Shown: in pieces, positions 35,146-44,910 of the stretch
How the letters are laid out: the number at the start of each line of letters is the position of its first letter
Position numbering within the stretch: the first letter of the stretch is position 1
Assembly (NCBI GenBank): GCA_016865015.1
Contig: CP018226.1
Coordinates: forward strand, 2,883,001-2,947,000
Length of the DNA stretch: 64,000 nucleotides
Origin: Rhizobiales bacterium IMCC20636
GTDB lineage: Bacteria > Pseudomonadota > Alphaproteobacteria > Rhizobiales > GCA-2746425
Reading direction: 5' to 3'
The notes under the pieces: generated by a model
Seen by the model: only the letters and a program-made list of their open reading frames with translations
Databases searched by the model: none
What the model was told of the DNA's origin: nothing
Program-made: the position numbers and the translations under genes

Positions 35146-36180
35146 TCAGCCCTTTCGCCAGTAGACAGTCAGTTGATCTGCACCCAGGTGCCTGCACTCG
35201 ATTTGCTCGAATGTCGCAGCATCTGTCATCAAATCAAGCGGTGCCTGGACACCATCTTCCGCAGTGATAATAACACCGGACTGGATCAGATAACATGCAT
35301 CCACCAATCCTGCCTTGAGAAAGCTGTCTGCCACGCGCGCGCCGCCTTCGATCATCACGGTTCTGATGCCCTGATCCCAGAGTGCTTTCAGTATCTGTGC
35401 GCAAGTCTGCCCGTCGAATATCAGGGTTTCCGCGCCGTTTTGATCCGTCAGCACCTTTGCATCTGGTGAAATCCGGTTGCCGGAATCCAGAACCACTCTT
35501 TGCGGGGAGCGCTCTTCCATGCCGGGAAGCCTGCAGGTCAATGACGGATCATCCCCAAGGATCGTTCCGACACCGACCAGAATGGCATCACTGACGGCAC
35601 GCAAACTGTGAACATAGGACCAAGCTTCAGGACCGGTGATAGAGATTTGACCACCGTGTCTTGCGCCGATCAGTCCGTTTGCTGACACTGCCATTTTCAG
35701 AAACACATGGGGTCTCTGCTGTGTTTTTGCAGCAATATGGCCGGCGTGAAAACGACGTGCCTCAGCTTCAAGGATCGGCGTCACCAAGCCCACGCCATGG
35801 GAACGCAAGCGCTCAAATCCTGTTCCAGACACACGCGGGTCCGGATCGGACATGCATGCCACCACGCGGGTGATGCCACTGGCCAGGATTGCATCTGTGC
35901 AGGGCGGTGTCAGGCCGTGATGGCTGCACGGTTCCAGCGTTACATAAAGCGTGGCCCCTTGGGCCTTTGGACCTGCCTGCTGCAATGCCTGCACCTCGGC
36001 ATGTGGTCTGCCGCCAATTCCTGTGACGCCGCGTCCGACAATGCGAGGCGTCCCGTTGATCGTCGTCATAACGAGGGCGGCAACACAGGGATTTGGATTT
36101 GTCAGGCCTTCGTGCCGCCTGCCAAACCGCAAAGCAGCAGCGGCCATTCGTAAATCGAGGTTGGAAACCGGGTTTTTCAT
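35146..36180 (-). CDS. ribD: Bifunctional riboflavin deaminase/reductase RibD
   Basis: Performs the second and third steps of riboflavin synthesis. The 344-residue protein has an N-terminal cytidine deaminase-like domain with the zinc motif HAEVQAL (about 60-66) and EPCSHHGLTPPC (about 87-98), and a C-terminal reductase domain from about 150 with LGDDPSLTCRLPG and MIEGGARVADSFLKAGLVD. It is 27 bp downstream of nrdR and 2 bp before ribE. No FMN riboswitch was recognised upstream. Confidence 0.96.
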   Translation of the reverse strand: MKNPVSNLDLRMAAAALRFGRRHEGLTNPNPCVAALVMTTINGTPRIVGRGVTGIGGRPHAEVQALQQAGPKAQGATLYVTLEPCSHHGLTPPCTDAILASGITRVVACMSDPDPRVSGTGFERLRSHGVGLVTPILEAEARRFHAGHIAAKTQQRPHVFLKMAVSANGLIGARHGGQISITGPEAWSYVHSLRAVSDAILVGVGTILGDDPSLTCRLPGMEERSPQRVVLDSGNRISPDAKVLTDQNGAETLIFDGQTCAQILKALWDQGIRTVMIEGGARVADSFLKAGLVDACYLIQSGVIITAEDGVQAPLDLMTDAATFEQIECRHLGADQLTVYWRKG

Positions 36181-36207
36181 CGGATGTAATCAAGCATCAG
36201 ACGGCGA

Positions 36208-36693
36208 TCAAATGTCGCTGTCATCATCCCCGGTATCCTGTGAGTCCTCATCCATTTCATCGAGAAAACTCGAGAAATCCTTGGCTTCGCGAAAATTCTG
36301 ATAGACAGAAGCAAAGCGAACATAGGCCACATCGTCCAGATGTTTCAGTGCTTTCAGCACCATGATGCCGATCTCATCGGCGTTGATTTCGGGCTCACCA
36401 CGGCTTTCAAGACGTCTCACGATCCCGGAGACAAGGCGTTCTATGCGCTCCGGATCAACATCTCTTTTGCGGGTTGCAACCTGTACCGAGCGCACCAGCT
36501 TGTCGCGATCGAACGGCGCCCGTCGACCGCTCTTTTTCAGCACGGTCAATTCACGCAGCTGGATACGCTCAAACGTAGTGAAGCGACCGCCGCAATCCAC
36601 ACAGATGCGACGGCGACGAATGGTGGTATTGTCCTCAGTGGGTCGAGAATCCTTGACCTGTGTATTGTCTGCTCCGCAATAAGGACAACGCAT
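36208..36693 (-). CDS. nrdR: Ribonucleotide reductase repressor NrdR
   Basis: Represses ribonucleotide reductase genes by sensing ATP/dATP. The 161-residue protein has an N-terminal zinc ribbon (Cys3, Cys6, and CVDC at about 32-35) and an ATP-cone ([20 protein letters not shown], about 49-68). Its [13 protein letters not shown] linker is diagnostic. It follows glyA by 6 bp and precedes ribD, as in most rhizobia. Confidence 0.97.
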   Translation of the reverse strand: MRCPYCGADNTQVKDSRPTEDNTTIRRRRICVDCGGRFTTFERIQLRELTVLKKSGRRAPFDRDKLVRSVQVATRKRDVDPERIERLVSGIVRRLESRGEPEINADEIGIMVLKALKHLDDVAYVRFASVYQNFREAKDFSSFLDEMDEDSQDTGDDDSDI

Positions 36694-36699
36694 GATCAG

Positions 36700-38010
36700 T
36701 TATCCCTGATAAATTGGAAAGCGGCCTGTCAGTGACAGGACATTCGCTTTTACGGCAGCTTCCGTTTCGGCATTTTGCTCTTCGCCATTGGCGGCAATAC
36801 CATCCAGAACCTGTGTGATCAGTTTTCCCACTTCACGGAATTCGGCCACGCCAAATCCGCGGCTGGTGGCAGCTGGCGTGCCGAGCCGGATGCCGGATGT
36901 GATTGTGGGTTTTTCCGGATCATCCGGAATGCCGTTTTTGTTGCAGGTAATGAAAGCACGACCCAAGGCGGCTTCGGCTACTTTACCGGTGACACCTTTG
37001 GGCCGCAGATCGACGAGCATCAGATGATTGTCCGTTCCACCGGAGACAATATCCAGCCCCTCTTCAGTCAGGCTGGCTGCCAGTGCCTTGGCATTGTCGG
37101 CAACAGCACGAATGTAACTTCTGAAATCATCGCTTAGCGCTTCGCCGAAAGCGACAGCTTTACCGGCAATGACATGCATCAATGGACCGCCCTGCAATCC
37201 GGGAAAGACGGCCGAATTGATTTTCTTGGCAATGGCCTCATCATTGATCAGCACCAATCCACCACGGGGACCGCGCAGGGTTTTATGAGTAGTGGATGTT
37301 GCAACATGGGCGTGCGGGAACGGGCTTGGGTGCAGGCCACCAGCAACCAGACCGGCAATATGAGCCATATCCACCATCAGATAGGCGCCGACTTCATCAG
37401 CAATTTCACGAAACTTGGCGAAATCAATGATCCGGGAATAAGCAGACCCACCAGCGATGATCATCTTTGGCTGATGCTCGATTGCCAATTCACGGATTTG
37501 TCCGAAATCGATCAAATGTGTGTCGGCTTCAACACCATATTGCACCGCGTTGAACCATTTACCGGACAAATTCGGCCTGGCTCCATGGGTCAAATGGCCG
37601 CCCGCATCCAGGCTCATGCCCAAAATCGTGTCGCCCGGCTTTATCAGGGCGAGGAAAGCGGCCTGATTAGCCTGACTTCCTGAGTTCGGCTGCACATTGG
37701 CAAATCCGCAACTGAACAGTTTTTTCACCCGGTCAATCGCCAGATTTTCAGCGATGTCGACAAATTCGCAACCGCCATAATAGCGGCGACCCGGATAACC
37801 TTCCGCATATTTGTTGGTGAGCACAGAGCCCTGTGCTTCCAAAACCGCTTTTGATACGATGTTTTCAGATGCAATCAGTTCGATCTCTTGCTGTTGCCGC
37901 CCCAGTTCCTTGCCAATAGCGTCCGCAATGGCCGGGTCTGCTTCGGCCAGACCTTTTGAAAAGAATCCCGAAAAGAGATCGGACTGGGATGGATCTGAAC
38001 TAACGGACAT
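36700..38010 (-). CDS. glyA: Serine hydroxymethyltransferase
   Basis: PLP enzyme interconverting serine and glycine while making 5,10-methylene-tetrahydrofolate. The 436-residue protein has [20 protein letters not shown] (about 37-56), [17 protein letters not shown] (about 62-78), and the PLP-lysine site [12 protein letters not shown] (about 238-249), with Lys in STTHK. It heads the nrdR-rib-nusB-thiL run. The ATG at 38010 has a weak upstream purine stretch; an internal start is possible but not needed. Confidence 0.97.
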   Translation of the reverse strand: MSVSSDPSQSDLFSGFFSKGLAEADPAIADAIGKELGRQQQEIELIASENIVSKAVLEAQGSVLTNKYAEGYPGRRYYGGCEFVDIAENLAIDRVKKLFSCGFANVQPNSGSQANQAAFLALIKPGDTILGMSLDAGGHLTHGARPNLSGKWFNAVQYGVEADTHLIDFGQIRELAIEHQPKMIIAGGSAYSRIIDFAKFREIADEVGAYLMVDMAHIAGLVAGGLHPSPFPHAHVATSTTHKTLRGPRGGLVLINDEAIAKKINSAVFPGLQGGPLMHVIAGKAVAFGEALSDDFRSYIRAVADNAKALAASLTEEGLDIVSGGTDNHLMLVDLRPKGVTGKVAEAALGRAFITCNKNGIPDDPEKPTITSGIRLGTPAATSRGFGVAEFREVGKLITQVLDGIAANGEEQNAETEAAVKANVLSLTGRFPIYQG

Positions 38011-38247
38011 GGGCTTGACCTTATCTGAGGGTTTACCGTTGTATGGTTCTGTTTTCTGGGAACCAAATCGGTTGTCTAACGATTGTGTCTTCGCAGCAAT
38101 TCACTGTTGGTGGATTTGAGGCAGATACCACAAGCCATACGCCAGTCCAAGTATGGATAGGCTGATAGGCAATTTATTATTGCAGCAATTCGCTTTATGG
38201 ATGAGTACGAGCCCGCAAACCGTCCAGAACAAATATTGGAAACTCAT

Positions 38248-39012
38248 ATGGAAAACCTCATCACCCTGTTTCAGGATCCAGCTGTCTGGATTGCGCTTCT
38301 TACCCTGATCGTGATGGAGGTGGTCCTTGGGATCGACAATCTGTTGTTCATCTCGATCCTTACCAACAAACTGCCGGTAGATCAGCGCTCCGGAGCGAGA
38401 CGGATAGGCATTAGTCTGGCGCTCGTCCTGCGCTTGCTGCTACTCAGCGCCGTGGCCTGGATTGTACAGCTGACCACGCCGATTTTCACAATTTTCGACC
38501 AGGGTTTTTCCTGGAAGGATCTGATTCTCATCGGCGGCGGCATCTTTCTGATCTGGAAGGCCACCAAAGAGATTCACCACGCTGTCGATCCCGAACCTAC
38601 GCCGGACATCTTCGATTCCCGGGCCGTCAGTCTGACCTTCACTGCAGCAATCAGTCAGATTTTGTTGCTGGATCTGGTGTTTTCTGTCGACAGTATTATC
38701 ACCGCAGTGGGCATGACACCGCATGTACCGATCATGGTCATCGCTGTGATTGTCGCCGTGACAGTCATGCTGATTGCGGCCAATCCTCTGGCTCGGTTCA
38801 TTGAGCTGAACCCGACAATCGTGATGCTTGCGCTGGGTTTCCTGCTGATGATCGGCATGACGCTGGTTGCTGAAGGGTTCGGTGTTCACGTGCCGAAAGC
38901 CTATATTTACGCTGCCATGGCATTCTCAGCGACCATTGAGGGGCTCAACATGTGGTCACGCCGCGCCAAGCGCAGGATTCGGGACGCGCAAGCAGCGCAA
39001 CAGGCTGACTGA
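38248..39012 (+). CDS. TerC family integral membrane protein
   Basis: A 254-residue membrane protein of the TerC family, now linked to manganese export and metal loading of exported proteins. It has seven to eight hydrophobic segments and the two acidic family motifs: [17 protein letters not shown] (about 22-38) and [17 protein letters not shown] (about 138-154). The ATG at 38248 gives the typical N-terminus [10 protein letters not shown]; an ATG 51 bp upstream adds an atypical leader. It is followed by a hairpin terminator shared with the convergent gene. Confidence 0.9.
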   Translation: MENLITLFQDPAVWIALLTLIVMEVVLGIDNLLFISILTNKLPVDQRSGARRIGISLALVLRLLLLSAVAWIVQLTTPIFTIFDQGFSWKDLILIGGGIFLIWKATKEIHHAVDPEPTPDIFDSRAVSLTFTAAISQILLLDLVFSVDSIITAVGMTPHVPIMVIAVIVAVTVMLIAANPLARFIELNPTIVMLALGFLLMIGMTLVAEGFGVHVPKAYIYAAMAFSATIEGLNMWSRRAKRRIRDAQAAQQAD

Positions 39013-39031
39013 ACAGGGCCTGCAGACACAA

Positions 39032-39062
39032 ATGCCCGCTCGGGAAATTCCGGAGCGGGCAT
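39032..39062. terminator. Bidirectional hairpin terminator
   Basis: A 10-bp stem (39032-39041 with 39053-39062), GC-rich, lies between the convergent terC and exported-protein genes. On the minus strand the tail is TTTGTG, on the plus strand CAGATG, so it is only moderately U-rich either way. Confidence 0.6.
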
Positions 39063-39092
39063 CAGATGATCCTCTATGTGCCAGTGACCGTG

Positions 39093-41156
39093 TTACTCGG
39101 CCACAACATCAATCTTCAACAGATCAACCAATGTGCCCGGTGCCGCAGCGCCGCCTGCAATGACCTGCATGACAGACACAGGCTGATCAGGTTGAGCTGT
39201 CGCGGTCAATGAGCTGCCCTCGGACAACAGATTTGCAACTGCACCAGCAACCTCATCGACAAAATCGGGCTTGTTCAGCGCACTCATCAGGAAGGGCAGC
39301 GCGCCAAGCAGTTCCTGTTTCAACTGCTCGGCTGATTTGCCCTGCTTGCCAGCCGTTGCTTCTATGGCCCGGTCAACAATCGAATTGTCATTGAACACCA
39401 TGGATGCCGCATTGAAGGTGAGAAATGCCAAGGCATTCTGGGCCGTTTCAGGGTTTTCGAACACGCTGCGTGGCACACTGCCAATGTCCACAGAAGCATC
39501 CAATGTGCCGCCATCTTCAAGGGCATTCTTGCTTACCAGGGAAAGAATTTCACTCGCTTCATTCCAAACCAAGGACACCATATATGACAGATTAACGCGC
39601 TGATAACCCATGTCTTCAAACACTTCCCGGGCCTCTGTTTCCAGATCAGCAACATTAAACTCAAGGTTTTCAAGCGACGAAGAAACGCGTGTGGGAAGGC
39701 GTCCTATAAAATCTCCCATTTCAAGGCGATTGAGGCCGAGTTTGATTCCTGGTTCGTCCTGGATTTTCAGGTCAATACCAGCGACTTCAATCAGACCGAG
39801 GGTGGGAAACGCAGCGATGATACCATTGATATCCATCTCGTCAGAGGCACGCTTGGCATCCATCAAAGCGTCCAGCGTTGGGAAGCCAACATCCATCAAC
39901 TGGAAGCGGTCCATCTGGACACGGTTGCCCTCACCTTCGGCAAAAAGCCCTTTGAGAGACAATTCTCCCAAACCACCTGACCACAAATCAGCCAGCCGAA
40001 AGCTGTCCAATTGTGCAGAAAACTCTGTGCCCTTTTCAACGTCGTTGCCTTTCAGGTCGAGACCGGACATATCGAAAGAGCCAATCCGGAACATCGAGTA
40101 GAAGGATGAAACCATACGCAATATGGTTTTCTCATCCGGTTCCGAACCACCCGCTTTGGCCTCCAGATACAATTCGTCTGCCAGTGCCAACAACGGCATG
40201 CTGGGAGGTCGAATGCCCCAGTCTGTATAGGATACTTCTTCCAGAGACATGCGCGCAACATCGTCAACATCGAGTTTGGTGTCAGTAACGGACAGGGAGC
40301 CCAGAAGCGTCTTGAAGGGTGTGTCTTGCTGGCTGGTTACCAATGAGGGATCAAACTGGCGCACCATTGTGCCGCCATTATAGGCGCCACCATCCAGCTT
40401 CGCGACATCCAGCATTATCTCAAATTCGCCATCAAACTGTTCCGTATCTGGTCGTGGCGCGCTGGACATCTTCAGACCATCAATTGAAAAAGAGGCATAA
40501 TCTCCCATTTTCATATCGTTGAATTCAATGACTCCATATGTCGTTTTCAGAAGCGTTCTGGCATCCATAGTTTGCACGAGATCGGAACTGGCGACCTTGA
40601 AAGTCGCCATATTCATGTCGACCATCGCCGCGACCAAAGGATAATACTTGGATATCGGCTTGCTGGGATCATCAATGATCGCTGGCAATTTGGACCAGTC
40701 GGCCGACGACACCACAAGATCACGATAGGTGCCATTGGCTTCGGTATTTTGAATCTCGTTAGCGCCGCCATCCACTGAATAGATAACGTTTATCTCATCA
40801 GCTTCGATGGAGCTCACAGCATACCGGTCACTGGTTTCGCTCAACTCGAAATAACGGAGGCTTGGCACTTCAAAACTATAGGTGAATTTCGGGGCATCTT
40901 CGCCTTCAGGGACCAGAGATGTAAAATCAGGTGAGAAGACAACTTTGAAGCCACTGACCGTCGTCACATCATTATCTTCGTCATAACTCAGGCCCTGATA
41001 AGACAGATCAAAGAAGGAATAGGATTTGGAATCTTCAACCCAACGCTCGACAATCGTGGGACCTTGTCCGGCTGCAAAGGCCGTGTGGGACACAAGCAGA
41101 GCCGCGCCGAAAACGCTGCTGCGCAGAGCAAGTTTGGTGTAAGTTAATTCAGGCAT
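39093..41156 (-). CDS. Large exported protein of unknown function
   Basis: A 687-residue protein with a clear Sec signal peptide (hydrophobic 12-24, cleavage near AFAAG at about 27). No recognised domain, metal site or membrane anchor is seen. The mature part is acidic and dominated by alternating strands with short recurring phrases of the type I/L-x-[GS]-hydrophobic-D/K (for example GSFDMSGLDLKG, LIEVAGIDLKIQD, LNRLEMGDFIG). This recalls long repetitive beta-strand proteins such as the AsmA/YdbH group. The comparison is only suggestive. The ATG at 41156 has GGAG ten bases upstream. The upstream gene encodes a CNNM/CorC protein, ending 16 bp before it, so they may be cotranscribed. Confidence 0.8.
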   Translation of the reverse strand: MPELTYTKLALRSSVFGAALLVSHTAFAAGQGPTIVERWVEDSKSYSFFDLSYQGLSYDEDNDVTTVSGFKVVFSPDFTSLVPEGEDAPKFTYSFEVPSLRYFELSETSDRYAVSSIEADEINVIYSVDGGANEIQNTEANGTYRDLVVSSADWSKLPAIIDDPSKPISKYYPLVAAMVDMNMATFKVASSDLVQTMDARTLLKTTYGVIEFNDMKMGDYASFSIDGLKMSSAPRPDTEQFDGEFEIMLDVAKLDGGAYNGGTMVRQFDPSLVTSQQDTPFKTLLGSLSVTDTKLDVDDVARMSLEEVSYTDWGIRPPSMPLLALADELYLEAKAGGSEPDEKTILRMVSSFYSMFRIGSFDMSGLDLKGNDVEKGTEFSAQLDSFRLADLWSGGLGELSLKGLFAEGEGNRVQMDRFQLMDVGFPTLDALMDAKRASDEMDINGIIAAFPTLGLIEVAGIDLKIQDEPGIKLGLNRLEMGDFIGRLPTRVSSSLENLEFNVADLETEAREVFEDMGYQRVNLSYMVSLVWNEASEILSLVSKNALEDGGTLDASVDIGSVPRSVFENPETAQNALAFLTFNAASMVFNDNSIVDRAIEATAGKQGKSAEQLKQELLGALPFLMSALNKPDFVDEVAGAVANLLSEGSSLTATAQPDQPVSVMQVIAGGAAAPGTLVDLLKIDVVAE

Positions 41157-41172
41157 GTCAGCAGATCTCCAT

Positions 41173-42261
41173 TTATGTCTTCTCAATCGTGTCCGATTGT
41201 AAGGGAATGTCAGGCGATTTTGTGAAGTGACCAAGACGCCCTGCCCGTTCTTCCCATTGCTTGCGCGCCAGAGCCTGCAAATCTTCAATCGTGTCGGCTT
41301 CATCGACGATTTCCAGACCCAGCAGCGTTTCCACGACATCTTCCAGGGTGACGATACCTGCGGTACCGCCAAATTGATCAACCACAAGCGCAATATGTTG
41401 GTCGAATTGTAGAAGATGGTCGAAGAGTTCACGCAAATGCATGGTGGATTTGACGTGTGTCAGCTCCCGGCGCAATTCAGACATGGTGGTATCCGGCTCG
41501 CCCCTCACCGCCTTGATCAAAATTTCATTCTTGAGGACGAATCCGGAGACACTGTCGATTGTGCCGTCATAGATCGGAATGCGCGAAAAACGCATGTTCT
41601 CAAGATCATCCAGAAGCGGAGCAATTGTCATCTCCTGAGGCAATGCATAAACCACGGTCCGCGGCGTCATAATGTCGGAAACGGTGAGGACATTCAGACG
41701 AAGCAGGTTCTGCAAAACTCGTGATTCACTGGCAACAACAACACCTTCCCGCTGCCCGACAGTGGCCAGCGCCGACAATTCCTCCCGGCTGACCTGATTC
41801 TTCTTCTCGCCACCGGACAGCACTTTTGTCAGCAATTGGGACATTTTGACCAAAGGCCACAAGCCCAAAATCAGTGGGGGTAGAATACGGGACACAGCCG
41901 GAACCAGTGCACGCCAGTATGTGGCGCCGATAGTTTTAGGAATGATTTCGGAGAGCACCAAAATCAAAAATGTCAGAACTGCGGAAAACACACCCAGCGA
42001 GGCATCACCGAAAACCACAGCGGCCTGAGCACCCGCTCCTGCCGCGCCCACTGTGTGGGCAATTGTGTTGAGGGTCAGAATTGCGGCCAGAGGTCGGTCA
42101 ATATCCGCTTTCAGGCTGTTCAAGCGCACCGACAAGTTCGGTCGATCAGTCTCAAGAACAGCCATATAGGAGGGGGTTATGCTGAGAAGAACAGCCTCCA
42201 ATATGGAACACAGAAACGAAACACCAATCGCTAATGCAACAAACAAGATCAGAAGGGTCAT
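41173..42261 (-). CDS. CNNM/CorC family membrane protein (DUF21 and CBS pair)
   Basis: A 362-residue protein with an N-terminal DUF21/CNNM membrane domain of about four hydrophobic segments (1-140), ending LSEIIPKTIGATYW (about 108-121), and a cytoplasmic CBS pair: VSDIMTPRTVVYALPQ (about 197-212) and QFGGTAGIVTLEDVVETLLG (about 299-318). Members are linked to magnesium or cobalt efflux or homeostasis. It lacks the C-terminal CorC_HlyC transporter-associated domain seen in longer members. It lies immediately upstream of the exported-protein gene on the same strand. Confidence 0.9.
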   Translation of the reverse strand: MTLLILFVALAIGVSFLCSILEAVLLSITPSYMAVLETDRPNLSVRLNSLKADIDRPLAAILTLNTIAHTVGAAGAGAQAAVVFGDASLGVFSAVLTFLILVLSEIIPKTIGATYWRALVPAVSRILPPLILGLWPLVKMSQLLTKVLSGGEKKNQVSREELSALATVGQREGVVVASESRVLQNLLRLNVLTVSDIMTPRTVVYALPQEMTIAPLLDDLENMRFSRIPIYDGTIDSVSGFVLKNEILIKAVRGEPDTTMSELRRELTHVKSTMHLRELFDHLLQFDQHIALVVDQFGGTAGIVTLEDVVETLLGLEIVDEADTIEDLQALARKQWEERAGRLGHFTKSPDIPLQSDTIEKT

Positions 42262-42351
42262 AGAAACCGCCCATGCAATAATTATCCGGCAGAAAAAATC
42301 GCCAGCTTTGTCGGAACAGTGTGCAGGAAGGGACGTGGCCGCGCAATCGTC

Positions 42352-42549
42352 TTAACGTCTGGCCTCAAGACGTTCCAGAGCACGCTGCAATTTGCGAAGT
42401 GCCAAAGTTTCCATATCTTTTCGCATGGCAGATCGGGGGACGATCACACACACTTCTGTTCTGGTGAGCGCATCGATAGCGCTCACCTTGATTTGTGGCC
42501 CAATTGGCACAAACTCAAAATAAATCTGGCGACCTGATTGCCCTGCCAT
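42352..42549 (-). CDS. DUF6898 family small protein
   Basis: A 65-residue protein with pattern GPQIKVSAIDALTRTEVCVI (about 17-36) followed by a helical, Arg/Leu-rich tail (ALRKLQRALERLEARR). This matches my memory of DUF6898, a small alphaproteobacterial family of unknown function. It starts at an ATG 51 bp downstream of the L,D-transpeptidase gene's stop on the same strand. No other function can be given. Confidence 0.7.
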   Translation of the reverse strand: MAGQSGRQIYFEFVPIGPQIKVSAIDALTRTEVCVIVPRSAMRKDMETLALRKLQRALERLEARR

Positions 42550-42600
42550 AGGTGGGACCTTTGCCTCAAAGACCAGTGCCCAATTGGGACGGGAAACCCT

Positions 42601-43848
42601 TTATCGAAGTGCCAGCGGTCCTACGCCATCCTGCGAATAGATATCATCGCGGAAGTGCACCACACCATCCATCGCCCAAGCAGTGATGTATGTGAAATAG
42701 ATCGGAACCTGATTCTTCACGTTCTCATCACGCCGATCGCCGGTCAAAATCGTGTCATTTACCGATGCAAACGACCAGTCGCCCTCGTTTTCACGCAAAA
42801 TCCAGGCAGCCAGTTCCTTGATGTTCTGAACGCGAATGCAGCCCGATGAATTGAAGCGGTATTCCTCGCCAAACAACCCTTTTGAGGGGGTGTCATGCAG
42901 ATAAACAGCATGTTCATTATGAAAATTTATACGAATCGAACCAAGGGAATTGCCTTCACCAGGATCCTGTCGGAAGCGAAAATTAACCGCTTCATCGGTC
43001 GTCCAGTCGATCTGGGTGGGCTGCAGTTCGCTGCCCGCCTTGTCGTAAATCCGGATGCGGTTCCTGGTCAAATATTGGGGATCATTCTGCATATGCGGAA
43101 TCATATCCTTGCGGATGATGGAGACCGGAACCGTCCAATAGGGATTGAAGTTTATCTGATAGACTTTCGAATTCAGAACCGGTGATTGCCGGTCGACTTT
43201 CCCGACAATGGCTGTGTGCCGCGACACTACCTGCCCCGATTCCACAGCTTCAACACGCGCTGCGGGCAAATTGACGTTGATGAACCGCCGGTCATTGTCG
43301 TTCGACAGGGACTGCAGCCGAACCATATTGGTCTGCAATTGCATCACACGCACCTCGACGGGCACATTCAGCGCCGCCAGGGATAGCTTGCCGACCACAC
43401 CATCGGGTTCAATGCCATGCCGCGCCTGAAACCGTTTGACTGCCTCATCGACATAGGAATCGAACGAATTCGAGATTCCACTGCTTTGTTGCAGGTCACC
43501 TGAAATAATCAATCGCTGGCGCAACGATGCGACATTGGCATGACTCAGACCCAGCTTCAGCGTCGTGTCATCGGGCACTGCATTCCAGCCACCACGCGCC
43601 ATAACCGAAGAATATTGCTGAAGCGCCCATTCGGCTTCCGTCGCTGCCTGAGGGTTCAGGACGGGCCGGTTGGTAGCAACGGCCTGAACATTGGCCTGCT
43701 GATTGTCAAAACTTTCACCCCACTCGGCCTGTGCGAACGCAGGTGACAATAGTGCTGGCATTGCAACAGTGGAGGCCAAGCCTCCAAGAACGGCACGACG
43801 GGTCGGGGTAAACATGTTCTTGTTGTTCTCAGTCTGAGTCAATTTCAT
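42601..43848 (-). CDS. ldtP: L,D-transpeptidase with peptidoglycan-binding domain (LdtP type)
   Basis: Periplasmic enzyme forming 3-3 peptidoglycan cross-links or attaching proteins to it. The 415-residue protein has a Tat-like or Sec signal (TRRAVLGG..., hydrophobic to about residue 40), a PG_binding_1 domain (VDEAVKRFQARHGIEPDGVV, about 132-151) and a YkuD domain (about 190-370). The catalytic motif is HDTPSKGLFG...SSGCIRVQN, with Cys near 317. The gene order with the MarR regulator gene downstream at 44911 matches the ldtP/ldtR pair of rhizobia and Liberibacter. The start is uncertain: ATG at 43848 or 43815. Confidence 0.9.
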   Translation of the reverse strand: MKLTQTENNKNMFTPTRRAVLGGLASTVAMPALLSPAFAQAEWGESFDNQQANVQAVATNRPVLNPQAATEAEWALQQYSSVMARGGWNAVPDDTTLKLGLSHANVASLRQRLIISGDLQQSSGISNSFDSYVDEAVKRFQARHGIEPDGVVGKLSLAALNVPVEVRVMQLQTNMVRLQSLSNDNDRRFINVNLPAARVEAVESGQVVSRHTAIVGKVDRQSPVLNSKVYQINFNPYWTVPVSIIRKDMIPHMQNDPQYLTRNRIRIYDKAGSELQPTQIDWTTDEAVNFRFRQDPGEGNSLGSIRINFHNEHAVYLHDTPSKGLFGEEYRFNSSGCIRVQNIKELAAWILRENEGDWSFASVNDTILTGDRRDENVKNQVPIYFTYITAWAMDGVVHFRDDIYSQDGVGPLALR

Positions 43849-44055
43849 ATCTGCTTTGTTGTTGCCGGTTTGAACCTGATTGGTGATTCCATGCAAAGCG
43901 GGCAGTTTTGCGGCGAATGCGGAAACACCATAGAATCAATTCGTCTGGATATGGTTAATCAAACCACAACAGACAAGATGTGACCCAAATGGCCACCCAG
44001 ATCGTATAATTTACAAAGATTTCAAAACCTTTCAAGAATTGGATCAATTGCCGAC

Positions 44056-44868
44056 ATGGCTCTCATTTTAACTCTGATGGTAACAATTGCCGCTTTTTCT
44101 GTGCTTTGGGCGCTTCATTTGCCAACGAAGAATGCAGGTGTCGTGGATACCTACTGGGGCGCGGGCTTCGTGGTAATCGGCACAATCTACGCACTACGCG
44201 CCGGTCAACTGAGTTTTCTTCAATTCGTGTTTCTGGGTATGATTGTGATTTGGGCGCTTCGCCTGAGTGTCTACCTGATCAAACGGTTTGCAACTCATTC
44301 GAATGAAGACCCCCGTTATGGTGCAATGCGGGCACGCGGCGGGGCATCTTTCTGGTGGACCAGCCTGCCAATGGTTTTCATTTTACAGGCATTGGTGATG
44401 TGGATTATCGCCACCCCTTTGCACACCGCCCTGATATTGCCGGCAAATGGAACCGGTAGCAGTCTTTTGTTGGGAACCGGCATCGTGTTGTTTTGCGTGG
44501 GGCTGGCAATTGAAACCCTTGCAGATCATCAACTGGCGCGTTTCAAATCTGCCAATCTGGAATCTGGAGAGGTGTTGAGGTCAGGCATGTGGGGGTGGAG
44601 TCGTCATCCAAATTACTTCGGCGAAGCGCTGATTTGGTGGGGTCTGGGCCTTTTTGCCCTTGCATTGACCGGAGCACTGATCTCGCTTCTTGGGCCATTG
44701 ATCTTGACGGTCGTTCTTGTTGGCATCACTGGCAGGATCACCGATGAGCATATGCAGACCGCACGCCCCACTGCGTTTTCAAAATACAAACAGGAAACCA
44801 GCAGTTTTGTGCCACTGCCACCCTCATTCTATCAGAAAATCACAAAAAAAAGCCGTCCGGTCAGCTAA
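44056..44868 (+). CDS. DUF1295 membrane protein (steroid 5-alpha reductase-like)
   Basis: A 270-residue protein with about seven hydrophobic segments and the DUF1295/ICMT-like C-terminal motif SGMWGWSRHPNYFGEALIWW (about 176-195) followed by GRITDEHMQTARP (about 226-238). Enzymes of this group are NAD(P)H-dependent reductases or methyltransferases on lipids; the substrate is unknown. It sits between the ldtP and ldtR genes in the opposite orientation. Its stop codon lies inside the terminator of ldtR. Confidence 0.88.
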   Translation: MALILTLMVTIAAFSVLWALHLPTKNAGVVDTYWGAGFVVIGTIYALRAGQLSFLQFVFLGMIVIWALRLSVYLIKRFATHSNEDPRYGAMRARGGASFWWTSLPMVFILQALVMWIIATPLHTALILPANGTGSSLLLGTGIVLFCVGLAIETLADHQLARFKSANLESGEVLRSGMWGWSRHPNYFGEALIWWGLGLFALALTGALISLLGPLILTVVLVGITGRITDEHMQTARPTAFSKYKQETSSFVPLPPSFYQKITKKSRPVS

Positions 44869-44880
44869 GACAGGACGGCT
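44851..44880 (-). terminator. Terminator of the ldtR gene
   Basis: An 8-bp stem (44851-44858 with 44873-44880) and 14-nt loop are followed on the minus strand by eight T residues, giving a good terminator for the MarR gene ending at 44911. It overlaps the last codons of the convergent DUF1295 gene. Confidence 0.8.
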
Positions 44881-44910
44881 TAGATATGCACAAAATACTG
44901 TTGGCAATGT

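Noticed and set aside
36181-36207. FMN riboswitch ahead of ribD
   Set aside because: Only 27 bp separate nrdR and ribD, and no RFN-type conserved stems were recognised in the wider upstream region.
43951-43958. ATGGTTAA upstream of ldtP as a CtrA half-site
   Set aside because: A single 8-mer is expected by chance; no second half-site at proper spacing was seen.
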